Below the pieces are notes generated by a model, which worked only from the letters and a program-made list of their open reading frames with translations, made no database searches and was not told where the DNA came from. This document shows, piece by piece, positions 62,813 through 64,000 of a stretch of DNA of 64,000 nucleotides. The first letter of the stretch is position 1, and the number at the start of each line of letters is the position of its first letter. Source of the stretch: Nematopogon swammerdamellus (lineage: Eukaryota > Arthropoda > Insecta > Lepidoptera > Adelidae); NCBI GenBank assembly GCA_946902875.1, contig OX336340.1, positions 5,353,739 through 5,417,738 on the forward strand, given 5' to 3'. A program made the translations under genes and the position numbers.

Positions 62813-63374
62813 GTCATCCAAGACAAAATCCGTTTGCACACAATAACTAAAAATTAGACGCCGAACGAAACTCGGTCGCCCAGGTAGTTATGATGTTTAC
62901 GGGTATACCTGATCTGGTATAAACGTGTTTAATCAATGTTTCCGATGGTGCAGCGGCCAGCCTCACGCGCGTCTCATTATCAATTCCAGAAGAGTGATCC
63001 GGACTCGAGTTCCGATTACAATTTATCTTCAAGTCACACTCGTCCGGGGAGGGTTCTTTTACATTTATAAAGGTATTTCGTGCGTACCTACTGAGCGAGC
63101 AAGTTTAGGCATTCTCGGCCCAGAGCGATCTCCTTACGGACAGCTATGCGGAGCGAACGTTGAACGAGGGGAGGCACTTTGTCTTTCTTCCTGATGTGGA
63201 CTTTGCGACAGATTCAGTTAAATAAATTTATTTCGGCATAAAGAACACACAATTAACAATATTTTGTTGACACAAATGCATATTCAGTATGGCCAGTTAT
63301 AATAATATTTAGTTTTGTCCATATTGTGTATAAGTAGCAATAATTAAAGATATTTATTGTGCTACTTTTTTTTA
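62813..63374. other. Low-repeat intron or upstream DNA
   Basis: An open frame (62925-63194) has no recognised domain. No repeat shared with the rest of the window. Confidence 0.4.
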
Positions 63375-63376
63375 TA

Positions 63377-63646
63377 CACGGTGTTGCAGTTGCCCCCGTA
63401 ATATTTTTAACTGACATAAGGGGGTTATTCTATATGTGAAACTAAACAACTTCTGTGAAGAAAAAAAAAATCTTTTGAAAGAAAAAAAAATTTTTTTTCC
63501 ATACAAATTTTAAATACGTATTCCCAAAATGTATGGAAAAAAATTTTTTTTTTCTTCAAATAAAAAAGTCGTAGAACAAAAGTTGTTCTATTTCACGTAC
63601 AGAATCACCCCCTTTCGGGTTTTACGGTTGGGGTTGCAACACCGTG
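63377..63646. mobile_element. MITE, 270 bp, TA target duplication
   Basis: Ends CACGGTGTTGCA and the reverse complement TGCAACACCGTG lie between TA dinucleotides (63375-63376 and 63647-63648). The interior is a further imperfect inversion around AAAAAAATTTTTTTT runs. Non-coding. Confidence 0.85.
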
Positions 63647-63656
63647 TATAATTGTT

Positions 63657-64000
63657 TCCGTACCAGCACGGGCACCTAATTACTAAACCTACGCCATCCG
63701 TCTGTATGTCAGTAAAACATATTAACATATGCGCGGCTCGGCCTCAACATCGAGCGCCGACCTTGACATAAACTCAAATATTTCGTAAAATAATGAAGCT
63801 AAATCATTGGCTAAATTAATGATTTTTTTTCACCTTATAGGAAACGAAACACGAAATATTTGGAAACAAAACAAAAAAAACAAAAAAAAATAAATTATAT
63901 TGGATTGATTGTGCCTGAATACGTAAGTGAAAACGCCACGCGATATCGATTGAGTAGTTTTCGTCTTATAAGACCCTGGTATACTTCAGTGTAGCCGACA
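63657..64000. other. Intron end of window
   Basis: 63657-63710 is a scrap of the GTTCCGTA repeat (CCTACGCCATCCGTCTGTAT). The last 16 bases (TTCAGTGTAGCCGACA) match the SINE body and may be the start of another copy beyond the window. Confidence 0.4.

Overview
The window looks like intronic DNA of a moth or butterfly. The case for Lepidoptera is a neural immunoglobulin-superfamily gene with very large introns, an AT-rich background, a Mag-type Ty3 retrotransposon primed by tRNA-Ser, RTE-type LINE ends with ATG-repeat tails, and several dispersed repeats I associate with lepidopteran genomes. The order is an inference; no species can be named.

Only one host gene is supported. Three minus-strand exons (55660-55788, 21771-21945, 3426-3535) have good splice sites and compatible phases. 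Spliced in that order they encode the end of Ig domain 2 and almost all of Ig domain 3 of a DIP/lachesin-like cell-adhesion protein (Dpr-interacting protein family). The two introns inside the window are about 33.7 kb and 18.2 kb. The 5' exons (signal peptide, Ig1, start of Ig2) and the 3' end (membrane anchor) lie outside the window.

Nearly everything else is mobile DNA. (1) An apparently intact Ty3/Mag element (57961-62518) has two 142-bp LTRs that read identical, a 5-bp target duplication, a tRNA-Ser primer site and one 1412-residue Gag-Pol frame. (2) A 1486-bp non-autonomous LTR element (27166-28651) has identical 262-bp LTRs and a 4-bp AGCT target duplication. (3) SINEs occur in about 25 places. 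One family has a head that joins a tRNA-like A box and B box to a central fragment of 5S rRNA. Its body and tail are also found behind a different head (head B), and head B also starts a third family. (4) A fourth SINE family has a class-II tRNA-like head. (5) LINE 3' ends of at least four kinds are scattered on both strands; one has its last codons amplified into ten 73-bp tandem copies (30521-31253). (6) DNA transposons include three hAT-type elements with 8-bp target duplications, several TA-flanked MITEs and three large foldback elements. (7) A perfect-looking 1888-bp tandem duplication (46057-49832) carries a foldback element, a SINE and a 70-bp perfect palindrome.

Insertions are often nested: hAT in SINE, Ty3 in SINE, hAT MITE in LINE, SINE in foldback, foldback in a dispersed repeat. 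A partial order of events can therefore be read. The low-repeat islands (around 14.7-15.8, 19.2-19.86, 23.2-23.86, 24.5-25.0, 26.3-26.8, 37.6-39.5, 40.6-41.2 and 62.8-63.3 kb) are the best places to look for intronic regulatory DNA. The strongest candidate for something undescribed is the tRNA/5S chimeric SINE head and its exchange of 5' modules.
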